This document shows positions 63,337 to 64,000 of a stretch of 64,000 bases of DNA, in pieces; within the stretch, counting starts at the first letter, position 1, and each line of letters opens with the position of its first letter. The DNA lies in NCBI RefSeq assembly GCF_902148845.1, contig NC_043754.1:18590431-18654430 (forward strand), in the 5' to 3' direction. The DNA comes from Salarias fasciatus. Taxonomy: Eukaryota > Chordata > Actinopteri > Blenniiformes > Blenniidae. The translations under genes and the position numbers were made by a program. Below the pieces are notes generated by a model, which saw only the letters and a list, made by a program, of their open reading frames with translations, ran no database searches and was not told the origin of the DNA.

Positions 63337-64000
63337 CTACCTGATGGACACCTGCAGTCGAGTTGAAAGTAGACACTCCAGGTGCTTGTGAAACTGGAGG
63401 GCTCTCGTGTGTGACAGAGCATGCGTGTGCGAGTGATACGTGAGCCTGTAACAGTAACTGGTCTGACTCAGATCAGGATGTGAGAATGTATCCATCAGTT
63501 TAACTTGCTCCACGGTCCCACGGCTGGCCTCTCGAACTGCACTATAAAACTTCTTTTCCTCCCATGTGGACCCTGTCCAGAAGCTGATATCGAAGCTGAA
63601 GTGCTCAGGAAAGAGGGAAAACGGCCGATAGGGAGTTCCTGGTGAGGGCCGGAGTGAAAACTGTTTCAGAAAACGTGGGTCGTGTGACCACAGAACCCGC
63701 CAGTCAGGGAGGGAGAACATGACCACAGCGAGGAGGTCCAAATTTAGGGACACAGTGATGCTAATATGGCTGTTGTTGTCACTGGCATTGGTTGTAAACA
63801 CTTTGCCGACTGATCCCACAGGCTGTGCTCTGAGACACAGACCCCCCTTCTCTGGTAGCAGGGAGACCCCGTAAGGAGCAAGCATGGCTTCCAGTTTGTC
63901 TCCAAGCAATTTTAATGGCTCACTGTCTGAGGGGAAAACCCCTTTGAGGAGAAGCTCATGAAACGCAGGCAAATTCCAAAGACCAATGCGCACATTCCTG
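63337..64000 (-). CDS. fdxacb1: FDXACB1, C-terminal part (ferredoxin-fold anticodon-binding domain), partial
   Basis: The frame is open from the window edge to the stop at 63339-63337, about 220 residues. The last about 110 residues form an FDX-ACB domain as in phenylalanyl-tRNA synthetase beta. They start around GTPYRPFSLFPEHFSFDISFW and finish with HTRALQFHKHLECLLSTRLQVSIR-type helix and strand. No in-frame ATG start is visible, so the segment is internal to a larger protein whose 5' exons lie beyond 64000. The identity rests on the domain and on its place next to alg9, as in human. Function of FDXACB1 is not established. Confidence 0.83.
   Translation of the reverse strand, partial: RNVRIGLWNLPAFHELLLKGVFPSDSEPLKLLGDKLEAMLAPYGVSLLPEKGGLCLRAQPVGSVGKVFTTNASDNNSHISITVSLNLDLLAVVMFSLPDWRVLWSHDPRFLKQFSLRPSPGTPYRPFSLFPEHFSFDISFWTGSTWEEKKFYSAVREASRGTVEQVKLMDTFSHPDLSQTSYCYRLTYHSHTHALSHTRALQFHKHLECLLSTRLQVSIR

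Noticed and set aside
63937-63993. A protein start near 63993 for fdxacb1
   Set aside because: The codon there is GTG on the minus strand and the frame stays open to the window edge, so it is an internal exon segment.

Overview
The window is nuclear DNA from a teleost fish. The genes are intron-rich with vertebrate splice sites. The gene set (nectin-1-like, VSIG10L2-like, chek1, layilin, alg9, fdxacb1) matches genes I recall from human 11q23-q24, and the transposon debris (hAT and TTAA-type MITEs, LINE pieces, long CA/TG tracts) is typical of fish. I spliced all gene models by hand using frame, phase and family knowledge. Each complete coding model sums to a multiple of three.

Layout: (1) 1-12.65 kb, a nectin-1-type adhesion receptor on +. 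(2) 15.1-21.6 kb, a VSIG10L2-like Ig/FN3 membrane protein on +. (3) 21.42-41.39 kb, a tandem segmental duplication. Its unit runs from the last intron of VSIG10L2, through all of chek1 (-), to the sixth coding exon of complement factor B (+). The left copy holds an apparently intact chek1 and a factor B gene cut off just inside its VWA domain. The right copy holds only the last VSIG10L2 exon, a broken chek1, and the full factor B gene, which continues to 47.2 kb. (4) 50.8-53.8 kb, layilin on +. (5) 56.1-62.4 kb, alg9 on -. (6) 63.3-64.0 kb, the 3' end of fdxacb1 on -, running off the window.

The right duplication copy was later hit by a young LTR retrotransposon (31393-35316, 369-bp LTRs with 3 mismatches). 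It landed exactly on the exon 5/intron 5 boundary of the second chek1. This chek1 copy also carries a one-base insertion in exon 3. A TTAA-flanked MITE sits in its first intron.

The most interesting outcome of the duplication is the truncated factor B. It keeps signal peptide, three CCP modules, the Arg-Lys factor D cleavage site and the proximal promoter, and it has an open 272-codon frame. It could encode a Ba-like fragment with no protease. It also lies upstream of a duplicated VSIG10L2 terminal exon in a compatible splice phase. chek1 and factor B are divergent in both copies, so a cell-cycle checkpoint kinase and a complement protease share an upstream region with two E2F-like sites near chek1.

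Other points: a fused 28S/18S rRNA fragment in a factor B intron, a nectin V-domain exon split by an intron containing a LINE endonuclease fragment, a layilin tail with repeated SLGR motifs, and a 21-nt layilin microexon.
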